DNA from: Demequina subtropica
GTDB taxonomy: Bacteria; Actinomycetota; Actinomycetes; Actinomycetales; Demequinaceae
Direction: 5' to 3'
Assembly: GCF_000971235.1 (NCBI RefSeq)
Contig: NZ_BBMB01000017.1
Location: 1-38,037 of the forward strand
Length of the DNA: 38,037 bases
Shown: positions 25,129 through 33,331 of the stretch, piece after piece
How the letters are laid out: each line of letters opens with the position of its first letter
Numbering within the stretch: position 1 is the stretch's first letter
Position numbers and translations under genes: made by a program
Notes under the pieces: generated by a model
Told to the model about the DNA's origin: nothing
Database searches by the model: none
Seen by the model: only the letters and a program-made list of their open reading frames with translations

Positions 25129-25162
25129 TACATTCTCGCCCGCGGTGCCGCGCGCGGCACCG
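25129..25162 (+). promoter_or_regulatory. Extended -10 and 20-bp perfect palindrome upstream of hydrolase
   Basis: TGGTACATT (extended -10, hexamer 25129-25134) is followed by CGGTGCCGCGCGCGGCACCG (25143-25162), a perfect palindrome at or just after the expected start of transcription and 22 bases before the ATG. Operator or leader hairpin. Confidence 0.4.
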
Positions 25163-25184
25163 GGAGCGACAGGGAGGTCGATCG

Positions 25185-26006
25185 ATGGAGGCAGGCACGG
25201 TCCAGGCCCGCGCCGAGGCGAGCCGAGACGCCCAGCTGGCGTACCGGCGGCACCGGTCCGAGGGGCCGATGCTGGTGCTCCTGCACGGCATCACGGACGG
25301 CGGCGCGACGTGGGCCCGCGTGGCCGGAGCGCTCGACGGCGGGTTCGACCTGGTGATGCCCGACGCGCGTGGCCACGGAGGCTCGTGCCGGGTCGCCGAG
25401 CCGCTCACGCTCGACCTGCTCGCGGAGGACGTCGCGGCCACCATCGAGGCGCTGGGCGGCGCTCCCGCGCTCGTGTGGGGCCACTCGATGGGCGCCGCGA
25501 CGGCGGCGCTGCTGGCCGCGACACGGCCAGAGCTGGTGCGCGCCGTGATCCTCGAGGACCCGCCGTTCCATGCCTCGGAGACGATGCGCACGGGCGAGGA
25601 TCCGCACCTCGCGGCGTGGGTCGCATCGCTCGCAGGCATGCGGGACATGAGCGCCGGGGAGCGCCTGGCGATCGCGCGGCGAGACAACCCCGGCTGGGAC
25701 CGCGCGGAGCTCGAGCCCTGGGCCGAGACCAAGGCGCAGCTGGACACGGCCGCCCTGGCGCTGCTCGACGGCGCGCTCGGCGCGCGCTGGCGCGCCACCC
25801 TCGCGCGCGTGAGCTGCCCCGCGCTGCTGGTGACGGGCGACCCCGACCTCGGGGCCATCGTCACCCCCGAGGTCGCGGCGGAGGCGCTCGCGCTGCTCCC
25901 CCGCGGCGAGGTCGCCCGCGTCGACGGCGCCGGCCACAGCGTCCACCGCGACCGGTTCACCGAGACTCTCGAGGCGGTCCACGGCTTCCTCGCGCGCGTG
26001 CCTTGA
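25185..26006 (+). CDS. Alpha/beta hydrolase
   Basis: 273 residues, cytoplasmic. LVLLHGITDGGATW gives the oxyanion strand, MPDARGHGGS the following loop, and VWGHSMGAATAAL the Ser nucleophile elbow; Asp in LLVTGDPDLGAIV and His in VDGAGHSVHRDRF complete the triad. The cap region is short. It resembles the broad family that includes haloperoxidase-like and menaquinone-type hydrolases; no substrate is assigned. ATG 25185 has AGGGAGG ten bases before it. It is the last gene before the sugar-importer operon and is probably not part of that regulon, as it has its own promoter. Confidence 0.9.
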   Translation: MEAGTVQARAEASRDAQLAYRRHRSEGPMLVLLHGITDGGATWARVAGALDGGFDLVMPDARGHGGSCRVAEPLTLDLLAEDVAATIEALGGAPALVWGHSMGAATAALLAATRPELVRAVILEDPPFHASETMRTGEDPHLAAWVASLAGMRDMSAGERLAIARRDNPGWDRAELEPWAETKAQLDTAALALLDGALGARWRATLARVSCPALLVTGDPDLGAIVTPEVAAEALALLPRGEVARVDGAGHSVHRDRFTETLEAVHGFLARVP

Positions 26007-26048
26007 GCCGCGACGCATGCATCGTTGCAGACCTGTGACCCACGCAAG

Positions 26049-26094
26049 TTGACGTATCGATTCGACACGTCTACCTTGAGTCGAAGCGATTCGA
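26049..26094 (+). promoter_or_regulatory. Promoter and LacI-family operator of the sugar-importer operon
   Basis: TTGACG (26049-26054), 17-base spacer, TACCTT (26072-26077). Immediately downstream, over the expected start site, is TCGAAGCGATTCGA (26081-26094), a near-palindrome of the LacI/GalR class. It agrees at 12 of 14 positions with the site before GH42 at 33297-33310. Another half-site, CGATTCGA, lies in the spacer. Confidence 0.75.
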
Positions 26095-26156
26095 AAGTTG
26101 CCGCCGCCAACGAATGTCGGTAGCGGCCCGAGGTCCGGAATCACGAAGGAGTGGCC

Positions 26157-26201
26157 ATGGACAACACGCAGATGTGCCCCGCGGCGGGGGCGAGCAGGTG
26201 A
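26157..26201 (+). CDS. 14-codon leader ORF, or permease N terminus broken by an indel
   Basis: ATG 26157 has an excellent ribosome-binding site (GAAGGAG, about seven bases upstream) yet reads only MDNTQMCPAAGASR before a TGA that overlaps the permease GTG (GTGA, 26198-26201). Two readings: a leader peptide that couples translation to the importer, or a single G lost from the run GGGGG at about 26185-26189. With one extra G the reading would be MDNTQMCPAAGGEQVSS and continue in frame into the permease. Confidence 0.5.
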   Translation: MDNTQMCPAAGASR

Positions 26202-27187
26202 GCTCGCCGGTGGTGGTGACCGAGGCCGTCACGACGACCCTCGACCACACGCCCGACAAGAAGGGCCGCGTGCGCGCCGACAAGCCGCGCCGCAAGACGT
26301 CCTTCAAGCTGTTCCTGCTGATCTCACCGTTCCTGGTGCTGTCGTTCCTGTTCGCGTACTACCCGCTCTACGGCTGGGTGTACTCGCTCTACGACTACAA
26401 GCCGGCGCTCGGGCTCTCCGGCAGCGAGTTCGTGGGGCTCCAGTGGTTCCGCCTGCTCGTGAGCTCCCCCACCCAGGTCGACCAGATCCTCCAGGTGCTC
26501 ACCAACACCCTGGCGATCAGCTTCCTGGGCCTCGCGACCTCGATCCTGCCGCTGCTGTTCGCGGTCCTCCTCAACGAGGTGAAGATCACGAGGTTCCGCA
26601 ACGCGGTGCAGACGCTCACCACGCTGCCCAACTTCATCTCGTGGGTGCTCGTCTACATGATCGCCTTCTCGCTCTTCTCGAGCACGGGCCTGGTCAACGA
26701 CGTGCTGCTCGACTCGGGCCTCATCACCACGCCGATCAAGTTCCTCGACACCGACCAGCACGTGTGGCTGTCGATGACGCTGTGGAGCATCTGGAAGGGT
26801 CTCGGCTGGGGCGCGATCATCTACCTCGCCGCGATCTCGGGCATCGACCCCTCGCTGTACGAGTCGGCGAAGATGGACGGCGCCGGACGCTTCCAGACGA
26901 TGCGCTACGTGACGATCCCACAGCTCATGCCGACGTACCTGGTGCTCCTGCTGCTCTCGGTCGCGAACCTGCTCAACAACGGCATGGAGCAGTACTACGT
27001 GTTCCAGAACGCCTTCAACAAGGAGCACATCCAGGTCCTCGACCTGTACGTCTACAACATCGGCATGACCGGCAACAGCCTGTCGATGGCCACCGCGATC
27101 GGCATGCTCAAGAGCCTGATCTCCGTGGCGCTCCTGTTCTCCGTCAATGCGTTCGCCAAGCGCGTCCGCGGCCAGTCGCTCGTCTAG
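26198..27187 (+). CDS. Oligosaccharide ABC transporter permease, LplB type
   Basis: 329 residues from GTG 26198. An N-terminal basic stretch (KKGRVRADKPRRKTSFK) precedes helix 1 (LFLLISPFLVLSFLFAYYPLYGW). The ATPase-contact loop reads YESAKMDGAGRFQTMRYVTIPQL. These features and the partner genes mark the LplB family of carbohydrate importers, in which the ATPase is usually a shared MsmK-like protein encoded elsewhere; none is present here. The start is uncertain: GTG has only a weak upstream G-rich site, and a frame-shifted ATG with a strong site lies at 26157. The second permease follows after nine bases. Confidence 0.9.
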   Translation: MSSPVVVTEAVTTTLDHTPDKKGRVRADKPRRKTSFKLFLLISPFLVLSFLFAYYPLYGWVYSLYDYKPALGLSGSEFVGLQWFRLLVSSPTQVDQILQVLTNTLAISFLGLATSILPLLFAVLLNEVKITRFRNAVQTLTTLPNFISWVLVYMIAFSLFSSTGLVNDVLLDSGLITTPIKFLDTDQHVWLSMTLWSIWKGLGWGAIIYLAAISGIDPSLYESAKMDGAGRFQTMRYVTIPQLMPTYLVLLLLSVANLLNNGMEQYYVFQNAFNKEHIQVLDLYVYNIGMTGNSLSMATAIGMLKSLISVALLFSVNAFAKRVRGQSLV

Positions 27188-27196
27188 GGGATCGCG

Positions 27197-28138
27197 ATGA
27201 CCACCACGCACACCGAGCACAAGCCGACGCAGGTCACCGGCCACACCCGCACCGGCGGCGACGTCGTCTTCTCGATCGTCAACTACAGCTTCTTCATCCT
27301 CCTCGCGGTGCTGTGCGCGTACCCGTTCTACTACCTCATCATCAACTCGGTGAGCGCGAACGACCTCTCCGCGCTGGGCGACGTCCGGCTCTTCCCGCAG
27401 GGCTTCCACCTGTCGAACTTCGAGCAGGTGTTCCACCTCCAGGGCCTCCCGATGGCGGCGGCCGTGTCGCTCGCGCGCACCGTGATCGGCACCACCGCGA
27501 CCGTGCTCGCCTCCGCCTTCCTGGGCTTCATGTTCACGCAGGAGCGCATGTGGGCGCGCCGGTTCTGGTACCGGTTCGTGGTCATCACGATGTACTTCAG
27601 CGCCGGCCTGATCCCGCTGTTCATCATCATGAAGAACCTGGGGCTCACCAACAACTTCTGGGTCTACGTCCTGCCCTTCGTGGTCCAGCCGTTCTTCATC
27701 GTGCTGGTGAAGACATACGTGGAGGGCATGCCCCGCGAGCTCCAGGAGGCGGCCGAGGTCGACGGCGCGAGCGTGCTGCGCGTGTTCTTCATGATCTACC
27801 TGCCGAACATGACGCCGATCCTCGCGACGGTCGCGATCTTCGCCGCGGTGACGCAGTGGAACTCGTTCCAGGACACGCTCATCTACGTCACCGACCAGAG
27901 CCTGTACACCCTGCAGTACCTGCTCTACATGTTCATCAACCAGGCCAACAGCCTCGCGCAGGCGGCTCAGAACGCAGGCGGCAACCTCGGCGCCCTCGCC
28001 GATGCGGCGTCGACGCAGACGCCCACCTCGATCCGGATGACGGTGTCCGTGCTCGTGGTGCTGCCGATCATCTTCATCTACCCCCTGTTCCAGCGCTTCT
28101 TCGTCAAGGGCATCATGCTCGGCGCGGTCAAGGGCTGA
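27197..28138 (+). CDS. Oligosaccharide ABC transporter permease, YtcP/LplC type
   Basis: 313 residues. Helices include FSIVNYSFFILLAVLCAYPFYYLII, LARTVIGTTATVLASAFLGFMF and VSVLVVLPIIFIYPLFQRFFVKGIMLGAVKG; the ATPase-contact loop is LQEAAEVDGASVLRVFFMIYLPNMTPIL. The ending FFVKGIMLGAVKG is characteristic of the YtcP/LplC group that pairs with LplB. AGGGGATCGCG precedes the ATG. It forms a heterodimer with the preceding permease (inferred from family). Confidence 0.94.
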   Translation: MTTTHTEHKPTQVTGHTRTGGDVVFSIVNYSFFILLAVLCAYPFYYLIINSVSANDLSALGDVRLFPQGFHLSNFEQVFHLQGLPMAAAVSLARTVIGTTATVLASAFLGFMFTQERMWARRFWYRFVVITMYFSAGLIPLFIIMKNLGLTNNFWVYVLPFVVQPFFIVLVKTYVEGMPRELQEAAEVDGASVLRVFFMIYLPNMTPILATVAIFAAVTQWNSFQDTLIYVTDQSLYTLQYLLYMFINQANSLAQAAQNAGGNLGALADAASTQTPTSIRMTVSVLVVLPIIFIYPLFQRFFVKGIMLGAVKG

Positions 28139-28174
28139 ACCGCATCACCCCACCTCACACCCGAAAGGAAAGCA

Positions 28175-29953
28175 ATGAAGCTGAAGAGTACGGTGGCCCT
28201 CACGGCATCGGTCATCCTCGCTGCAGGGACGCTGGCGTCCTGCAGCAGCGCGGAGGACCCGACGCCCACGGAGACCTCGGGCACTGGAAGCACCACGGAG
28301 ACCGCGGCATTCCCCACGCAGTGGGAGGACGAGATCACCATCGACGTGTTCGACGGCCTCGCCAACTACATGGGCATGCAGGGCGGCTGGTTCGCCAAGG
28401 TGGTGAAGGACAAGTTCAACATGAACCTGAACATCATCGCCCCGAACGTGGCCGGCGGCGGTGACACCCTCTACAACACCCGCGTCGCGGCGGGAGACCT
28501 GGGCGACCTCATCGTCACCGACAAGGGCGAGCGCATGGAGGAGCTCATCCAGGGCGGCCTGCTGCTCGACATGTCGGAGTACTACCCCGCCATGGAGAAC
28601 GTCGCGGTGTTCGACCAGGCGGTCCAGAAGCTCAACGACGGCACGGGCGGCGTGTACGCGACCCCCACCTCGGTGTCCTCGATCCTGCCGACGGAGCCCT
28701 CCGAGGGCCTCGACCCGACGTTCGGCCCGTTCATCCGCTGGGACCTCTACAAGGAGCTCGGCTACCCCGAGATCAGCACGCTCGAGGACCTCCTGCCCGT
28801 CCTCAAGGACATGCAGGACCTCGAGCCGAAGGCCGAGAACGGCCAGAACGTCTACGCCCTGTCGCTGTTCAAGGACTGGGACGGCAACATGATGGTCACC
28901 GGCAAGCAGCCGACCTGCTTCTACGGCTTCGACGAGATCGGCTTCGTGCTCGCGAAGGCCGACGGCTCGGAGTACCAGAGCATCCTCGACTCCGACTCCG
29001 AGTACATCCGCACCATGCGCTTCTACTACGAGGCGAACCAGCTGGGGCTCGTGGACCCGGAGTCCACCACGCAGAACTACGACACCCTGTGGTCGAAGTT
29101 CCAGAACGGCCAGGTGCTGTTCTCGTGGTGGCCGTGGCTGGGCCAGTCCGCGTACAACACCGCGGACCACATGGCCGAGGGCAAGGGCTTCGAGATCGCC
29201 CCGCTCGAGGACATGCAGGTGTTCTCCTACGGCGCTGAGGCGTACGGCGGCAAGCAGGTCATCGCGATCGGCTCGCAGGCCGAGGACCCGGAGCGCATCG
29301 CGGCCTTCGTCGACTGGCTGTACTCCGCCGAGGGCACGTACATGAACAACTCCCAGACGATGGGTGCGGCCGGTCCCGAGGGCCTCACCTGGGAGATGGG
29401 CGCGAGCGGCGAGCCCGAGCTCACCGAGTTCGGTCAGGCCGTGTTCCTCGACGGCGACGCGACCGTTCCCGAGGAGTGGGGCGGCGGCGGCTACATCGAC
29501 GGCACCTCGACGCTCAACGTGAGCGCGGTCCTGCCGAACGACACCGACACGGCCACCGGCTACCCGTTCTCGTACAAGTTCTGGCCGTCGTACCAGGCGC
29601 TCGTCGAGACGCCGCTGTCCGAGGACTGGTCCGCTCAGATGGGCGGCGCCACCACCACGATGGACTACCTGCGCGACAACGACAAGCTCCTGGTCGCGCC
29701 GGGTGCGAGCTTCGTGGTCCCGACCGACACGTCGGAGATCGAGACGCTGCGCAACCAGATCAAGGCGATCGTGGTGCAGTACTCGTGGCAGATGGTGTTC
29801 GCCAAGGACGACGCCCAGTTCGAGAGCCTGCTCTCCGAGCTGCAGTCCACCGCCGATGGCCTGGGCTACCAGCAGGTGCTCGAGGTCGACATGGCCAACG
29901 CACAGGCGCAGAACGATGCGCGCGTCGCCATCGCGGCGGAGTTCGCCGGCTGA
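28175..29953 (+). CDS. Oligosaccharide-binding lipoprotein, LipO type (SBP family 1)
   Basis: 592 residues, the large size usual for LipO-like binding proteins. The signal peptide with lipobox (LAAGTLASCSS, Cys about 23) and a Thr/Ser/Glu linker lead into a two-lobed sugar-binding fold: IDVFDGLANYMGMQGGWFAKVVKD, GDLIVTDKGERMEELIQGGLLLDMSEYYP (in pieces), and QVLFSWWPWLGQ, whose aromatic residues suit sugar stacking. It delivers the oligosaccharide to the two permeases upstream. AAAGGAAAGCA precedes the ATG. The operon ends 20 bases later in a strong terminator. Confidence 0.94.
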   Translation: MKLKSTVALTASVILAAGTLASCSSAEDPTPTETSGTGSTTETAAFPTQWEDEITIDVFDGLANYMGMQGGWFAKVVKDKFNMNLNIIAPNVAGGGDTLYNTRVAAGDLGDLIVTDKGERMEELIQGGLLLDMSEYYPAMENVAVFDQAVQKLNDGTGGVYATPTSVSSILPTEPSEGLDPTFGPFIRWDLYKELGYPEISTLEDLLPVLKDMQDLEPKAENGQNVYALSLFKDWDGNMMVTGKQPTCFYGFDEIGFVLAKADGSEYQSILDSDSEYIRTMRFYYEANQLGLVDPESTTQNYDTLWSKFQNGQVLFSWWPWLGQSAYNTADHMAEGKGFEIAPLEDMQVFSYGAEAYGGKQVIAIGSQAEDPERIAAFVDWLYSAEGTYMNNSQTMGAAGPEGLTWEMGASGEPELTEFGQAVFLDGDATVPEEWGGGGYIDGTSTLNVSAVLPNDTDTATGYPFSYKFWPSYQALVETPLSEDWSAQMGGATTTMDYLRDNDKLLVAPGASFVVPTDTSEIETLRNQIKAIVVQYSWQMVFAKDDAQFESLLSELQSTADGLGYQQVLEVDMANAQAQNDARVAIAAEFAG

Positions 29954-29972
29954 TCCGATCAGCTCATGAGGG

Positions 29973-30004
29973 AGGGCCCCGGGGATACCCCCGGGGCCCT
30001 TCTT
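29973..30004 (+). terminator. Rho-independent terminator of the importer operon
   Basis: AGGGCCCCGGGG (29973-29984), loop ATAC, CCCCGGGGCCCT (29989-30000): a 12-bp perfect stem directly followed by TCTTCTT. It lies 20 bases after the binding-protein stop. Confidence 0.9.
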
Positions 30005-30023
30005 CTTGCCCTGCTCCGCTCTG

Positions 30024-30269
30024 TCAGGCAGGGCGCCGCAGCGCGCGGGCCAGCGCGTAGGCGACCGCGCCGAGGGTGAGCACCGCCACCAGCACGAGGC
30101 CCACCCGGTCCACGACGCCCGGGGCGCACGAGCCGCCAGCGGCTCCCGCATCGTCCACGGCGACGGAGGCGCATCCGACGCTCGAGAGCGAGACGAACGC
30201 GAGCGCGCCGAGCGCGAGCGCACCCAGCGCCGCGCCGGCCCATCCCCAGCGGAACCGCGTCCTGGTCAT
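30024..30269 (-). CDS. Small membrane protein, two helices, unknown function
   Basis: 81 residues from ATG 30269. Helix 1 (AGAALGALALGALAFVSLSS) and helix 2 (VVDRVGLVLVAVLTLGAVAYALARAL) flank a short loop with two Cys (GCASVAVDDAGAAGGSC) that could form a disulfide outside the membrane. TATGCT seven bases before the ATG gives a leaderless pattern and separates it from the DUF624 operon upstream. Not recognised; its link to the sugar locus is only positional. Confidence 0.65.
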   Translation of the reverse strand: MTRTRFRWGWAGAALGALALGALAFVSLSSVGCASVAVDDAGAAGGSCAPGVVDRVGLVLVAVLTLGAVAYALARALRRPA

Positions 30270-30308
30270 GGACGCGAGCATAGCGAAGGGCGCGCGGCGC
30301 GTCTCAGG

Positions 30309-30911
30309 TCACGAGTGGCGCGAGAAGACCGCGCGCAGCAGGAAGGCCGCGCCGTAGGCGCCCACCGAGAAGCCGACGGTGAGGATGAGGATCCACACGG
30401 GCGGGAACACGATCGCGAGCGACACCATCGCGGCCGGGATGAGCATGAGCCCCGCGGTCCGCAGCGGCTCCGCCATGGGCAGCAGCAGCGCGTTGCGCAG
30501 CATCTGGCGCAGCGGGTTCCGGTAGCGCGCGATGAGCGCCGTCGCGTAGCCGAAGGCCGCGAGCAGGTACACGCCCGCAGCGATGGCGATGAAGCCCGCG
30601 ACCGTGGTCGGGATGGTCTGCTGCGCGAGCCAGAAGATCGCGGAGAACGCGAGCAGGCCGGCGGGCAGGAGCAGCGCAGCGAAGGCCACTAGCCCCGGGA
30701 CCAGGTTGCGGCGGAAGGCCGGGAGGTAGTCCGGGAGCGGGCGGCCGCGCTCGTCGTCCGAGTAGCGGATCGTCACCTCGAGCAGCGCGCTCGTGGACGC
30801 GCCGATGGTCACCACCGGGAGGCACGTCACCAGGTACACCAGGTTGAGGCCCACGAACTCGAGGAACTCGGTGAGCCCCTGAACCGTCCGGTTGTCAGGG
30901 TCGATGCGCAT
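30309..30911 (-). CDS. DUF624 (YesL-like) membrane protein
   Basis: 200 residues, about five helices, beginning with [28 protein letters not shown], the hallmark of DUF624, and later [18 protein letters not shown]. Family function is unknown, but members regularly accompany LplB-type carbohydrate importers and glycoside hydrolases, as here, so a helper role in transport or sensing is likely. GGAGGAC precedes ATG 30911. The start lies 17 bases inside the 3' end of the GH95 gene, so the two are coupled. Confidence 0.92.
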   Translation of the reverse strand: MRIDPDNRTVQGLTEFLEFVGLNLVYLVTCLPVVTIGASTSALLEVTIRYSDDERGRPLPDYLPAFRRNLVPGLVAFAALLLPAGLLAFSAIFWLAQQTIPTTVAGFIAIAAGVYLLAAFGYATALIARYRNPLRQMLRNALLLPMAEPLRTAGLMLIPAAMVSLAIVFPPVWILILTVGFSVGAYGAAFLLRAVFSRHS

Positions 30912-33273
30912 GCGTGTCCTCCGGGGCGCTCGTGACGCCGTCGATGATGGCGGGCCGGTCGGGTCCGATCGTGCAGGTGCGCTCGCCGCCGTCGGGCGTG
31001 CGCACGGTCACGGTAGCGAACCTGTCGGGGTGGCGCAGCCGCGCCTCGACCAGGTCGCCGTGGCGCCACGCGATGTCCACTAGGACCCCGCCGCGCGCGC
31101 GCAACCCGTGCACGCTCCCGCTCGCCCACCCCGGGGGCAGCGCGGGCAGCAGCCGGATCACGCCGCCGTGCGACTGCAGCAGCGCCTCCGCGATGCCCGC
31201 GGTGAGGCCCATGTTGCCGTCGATCTGGAACGGCGGGTGGGCGCTCAGCAGGTTGGGGTAGAGCCCTCCGCGGTGCTCCTCTCCCCCGGCGGACGCGGGA
31301 CGTAGCGCGAGCGCGAGCTGACGCTCGACGCGCGCACCCTCGCCGAGGCGCGCCCACATCGCGGTGCGCCACGCGAGGGCCCAGCCGGTGGACTCGGGCC
31401 CGCGCCCGAGGATCGACGCGGCCGCCGCATCCGCGAGCGCCGGCGTGCCCTCGGGCGTGATCTGGGCGTAGGGGAACAGCCCGACCAGGTGCGAGAGGTG
31501 ACGATGCAGGGGCTCGGACTCGTCGCGCGGCCGGTCCCACTCGAGGAGCGTGCCGTCGGGGCCCGCCTGGGGGTCGGGCAGGGCCGCGGTGCGCTGGAGG
31601 AGCGCGTCGACCCACGCGGGCGCCTCTCCTCCGTCGCCGACCGCGGCGGCGGCGTCGCGGCAGGCCGCCGCGAGCTCGCGCAGGAGCGCGACGTCCATGG
31701 TCGAGCTCACCGCGACGGCACGGACCTCGCCGCGCGCATCGACGTAGTGGTTCTCGGGCGAGGTGGAGGGGCTGGTCCACGCGCGCTCGTCGTCGCCCTG
31801 GATCCAGCCGAGCGCGAAGCGCGCCGCGCCCTCGAGCACGGGCCACGCACGCTCGCGCAGCAGCTCCAGATCACCCCCGAAGGCGTAGTGGTCCCACAGG
31901 TGCAGCGCGAGCCACGTGCCGCCGAGCGGCCAGAAGGCCCACGCGGTGTCGCCGTGGCCGGCGCCGACCGCGGCCGCGTGACCCCAGGCGTCCGAGTTGT
32001 GGTGCAGCACCCAGCCGTCGGCGTCGTAGAGCGCGCGGGCCGCCTCGGCCCCGGTGGTCGCGGCGACGCGCGCGATGAAGTCGAGCAGCGGCTCGTGGCA
32101 TTCCGGGAGGTTCGTGGTCTCGGCGTGCCAGTACGCCATCTCGAGGTTGATGTTGGTGGTGTACGCGCTCGACCAGGGTCCCGGGAGCTCGGCGTTCCAG
32201 ATCCCCTGGAGGTTCGCGGGGAGGGCGCCCGCGCGGGACGAGGCGAGCAGCAGGTAGCGCCCGTAGTGGAACGCGAGCGCGGCGAGGCCCGGGTCGGCGT
32301 GCTCGGCGGCGGCGACCACCCGTGCGTCGGAGTCGAGCGCCTCCGCGCCCGGTGCGGACGGCAGCGACAGCGTGCAGCGCTCGTAGAGGGCGGCGTGCGC
32401 GGACTCGTGGGCCGCCAGCAGGCGGTCGGCTGCGCCCGTCCCGGCGAGGTCGATCGCCGCGAGGTCGACGCGCGGCGCCGGCACGCCGGGGATGTCGGGC
32501 GATGTCCCGGTCGCGATGACCAGCACGTGAAGGGCGGCGGGCTCGCATGCGAGGACGCCGTCGGACAGCGTCCACGCCCCTCCCGGGCGGATCGTGATGC
32601 TGCCGGTGCGGCCGTCGGAGGCGTAGCGGATGGGATCGTCGGGCTGCTCGTGGCCGGGCGCCACGTCGACGGGCAGGTCGAATCGCCACTCGGGGAACCC
32701 GTGATCGCCTCGGATGCCCGCGCCGGCCTCCCGCAGCAGGCTGCCGACGCTGACGCGCAAGGCGACGGCCGCATCGGCGTCGACCACGTGCACGATCGCG
32801 CCGGTGACGGCGTCCGCCCAGGTGCGGTGGCGCATCGTCACGCCGCCCGCCGCGTACGTGTGCAGGGCGACGCCTGTGCGGAGGTCGAGCTCGCGCGCAT
32901 ACGCGTCGAGCTCCGCGTCCGGCTCGCCGGTCTCGATGTCGAGCCAGCCGAGCGGCAGGTACGCCTGGGTCCACGGGGATTGCTGGGTCTGGAGCAGGGC
33001 CTCGGCCTCGGCGGTGTCGCCCCGCTCGATCGCGGCGCGGACCTGGTCGAGGGTCGCGCGGCCGGGCGCGGCGATGCCCGCGAGCGGTCCGCCCGGGACC
33101 GGACCCGACCACGCGGTCGCATCGTTGAGCCACAGGCGCGCGGTGCCGACACCGCCGTCGCACATGGCGCCGCGGCGCCCGTTGCCCACGGGCAGGGCCT
33201 CGAGCCAGCGGGCCGCGGGATGGGTGTACCGGAGCAGGTGGAGCGCGTCTTCGCGCAGGTGCGACTGTGCCAC
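30895..33273 (-). CDS. GH95 family glycoside hydrolase (alpha-1,2-L-fucosidase type)
   Basis: 792 residues, full family length. GH95 enzymes invert the anomeric centre and remove alpha-1,2-linked L-fucose (or L-galactose). The N-terminal beta domain shows [16 protein letters not shown] and [11 protein letters not shown]; the catalytic alpha-barrel has [29 protein letters not shown] (Asn 374 and 376), [10 protein letters not shown] (Glu 507) and [15 protein letters not shown] (Asp 685), matching the catalytic set of bifidobacterial AfcA. No signal peptide, so it should act in the cytoplasm on imported oligosaccharide. The GTG start lies six bases after TATACT, so it is probably leaderless. It diverges from GH42 with a shared operator between them. 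Confidence 0.93.
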   Translation of the reverse strand: MAQSHLREDALHLLRYTHPAARWLEALPVGNGRRGAMCDGGVGTARLWLNDATAWSGPVPGGPLAGIAAPGRATLDQVRAAIERGDTAEAEALLQTQQSPWTQAYLPLGWLDIETGEPDAELDAYARELDLRTGVALHTYAAGGVTMRHRTWADAVTGAIVHVVDADAAVALRVSVGSLLREAGAGIRGDHGFPEWRFDLPVDVAPGHEQPDDPIRYASDGRTGSITIRPGGAWTLSDGVLACEPAALHVLVIATGTSPDIPGVPAPRVDLAAIDLAGTGAADRLLAAHESAHAALYERCTLSLPSAPGAEALDSDARVVAAAEHADPGLAALAFHYGRYLLLASSRAGALPANLQGIWNAELPGPWSSAYTTNINLEMAYWHAETTNLPECHEPLLDFIARVAATTGAEAARALYDADGWVLHHNSDAWGHAAAVGAGHGDTAWAFWPLGGTWLALHLWDHYAFGGDLELLRERAWPVLEGAARFALGWIQGDDERAWTSPSTSPENHYVDARGEVRAVAVSSTMDVALLRELAAACRDAAAAVGDGGEAPAWVDALLQRTAALPDPQAGPDGTLLEWDRPRDESEPLHRHLSHLVGLFPYAQITPEGTPALADAAAASILGRGPESTGWALAWRTAMWARLGEGARVERQLALALRPASAGGEEHRGGLYPNLLSAHPPFQIDGNMGLTAGIAEALLQSHGGVIRLLPALPPGWASGSVHGLRARGGVLVDIAWRHGDLVEARLRHPDRFATVTVRTPDGGERTCTIGPDRPAIIDGVTSAPEDTHAHRP

Positions 33274-33279
33274 CTGGGT

Positions 33280-33310
33280 AGTATAGGGTCGATTTGTTGA
33301 AGCGCTTCGA
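33280..33310. promoter_or_regulatory. Divergent promoter region with LacI-family operator
   Basis: TTGAAGCGCTTCGA (33297-33310) contains the perfect palindrome GAAGCGCTTC. On the minus side TATACT (33285-33280) sits six bases before the GH95 GTG, with the operator over its -35; on the plus side TAGGGT (33284-33289) may be the GH42 -10 with the operator at the start site. One bound repressor would block both directions. Confidence 0.75.
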
Positions 33311-33331
33311 CGATGTAGCGAGAAGGATCCG

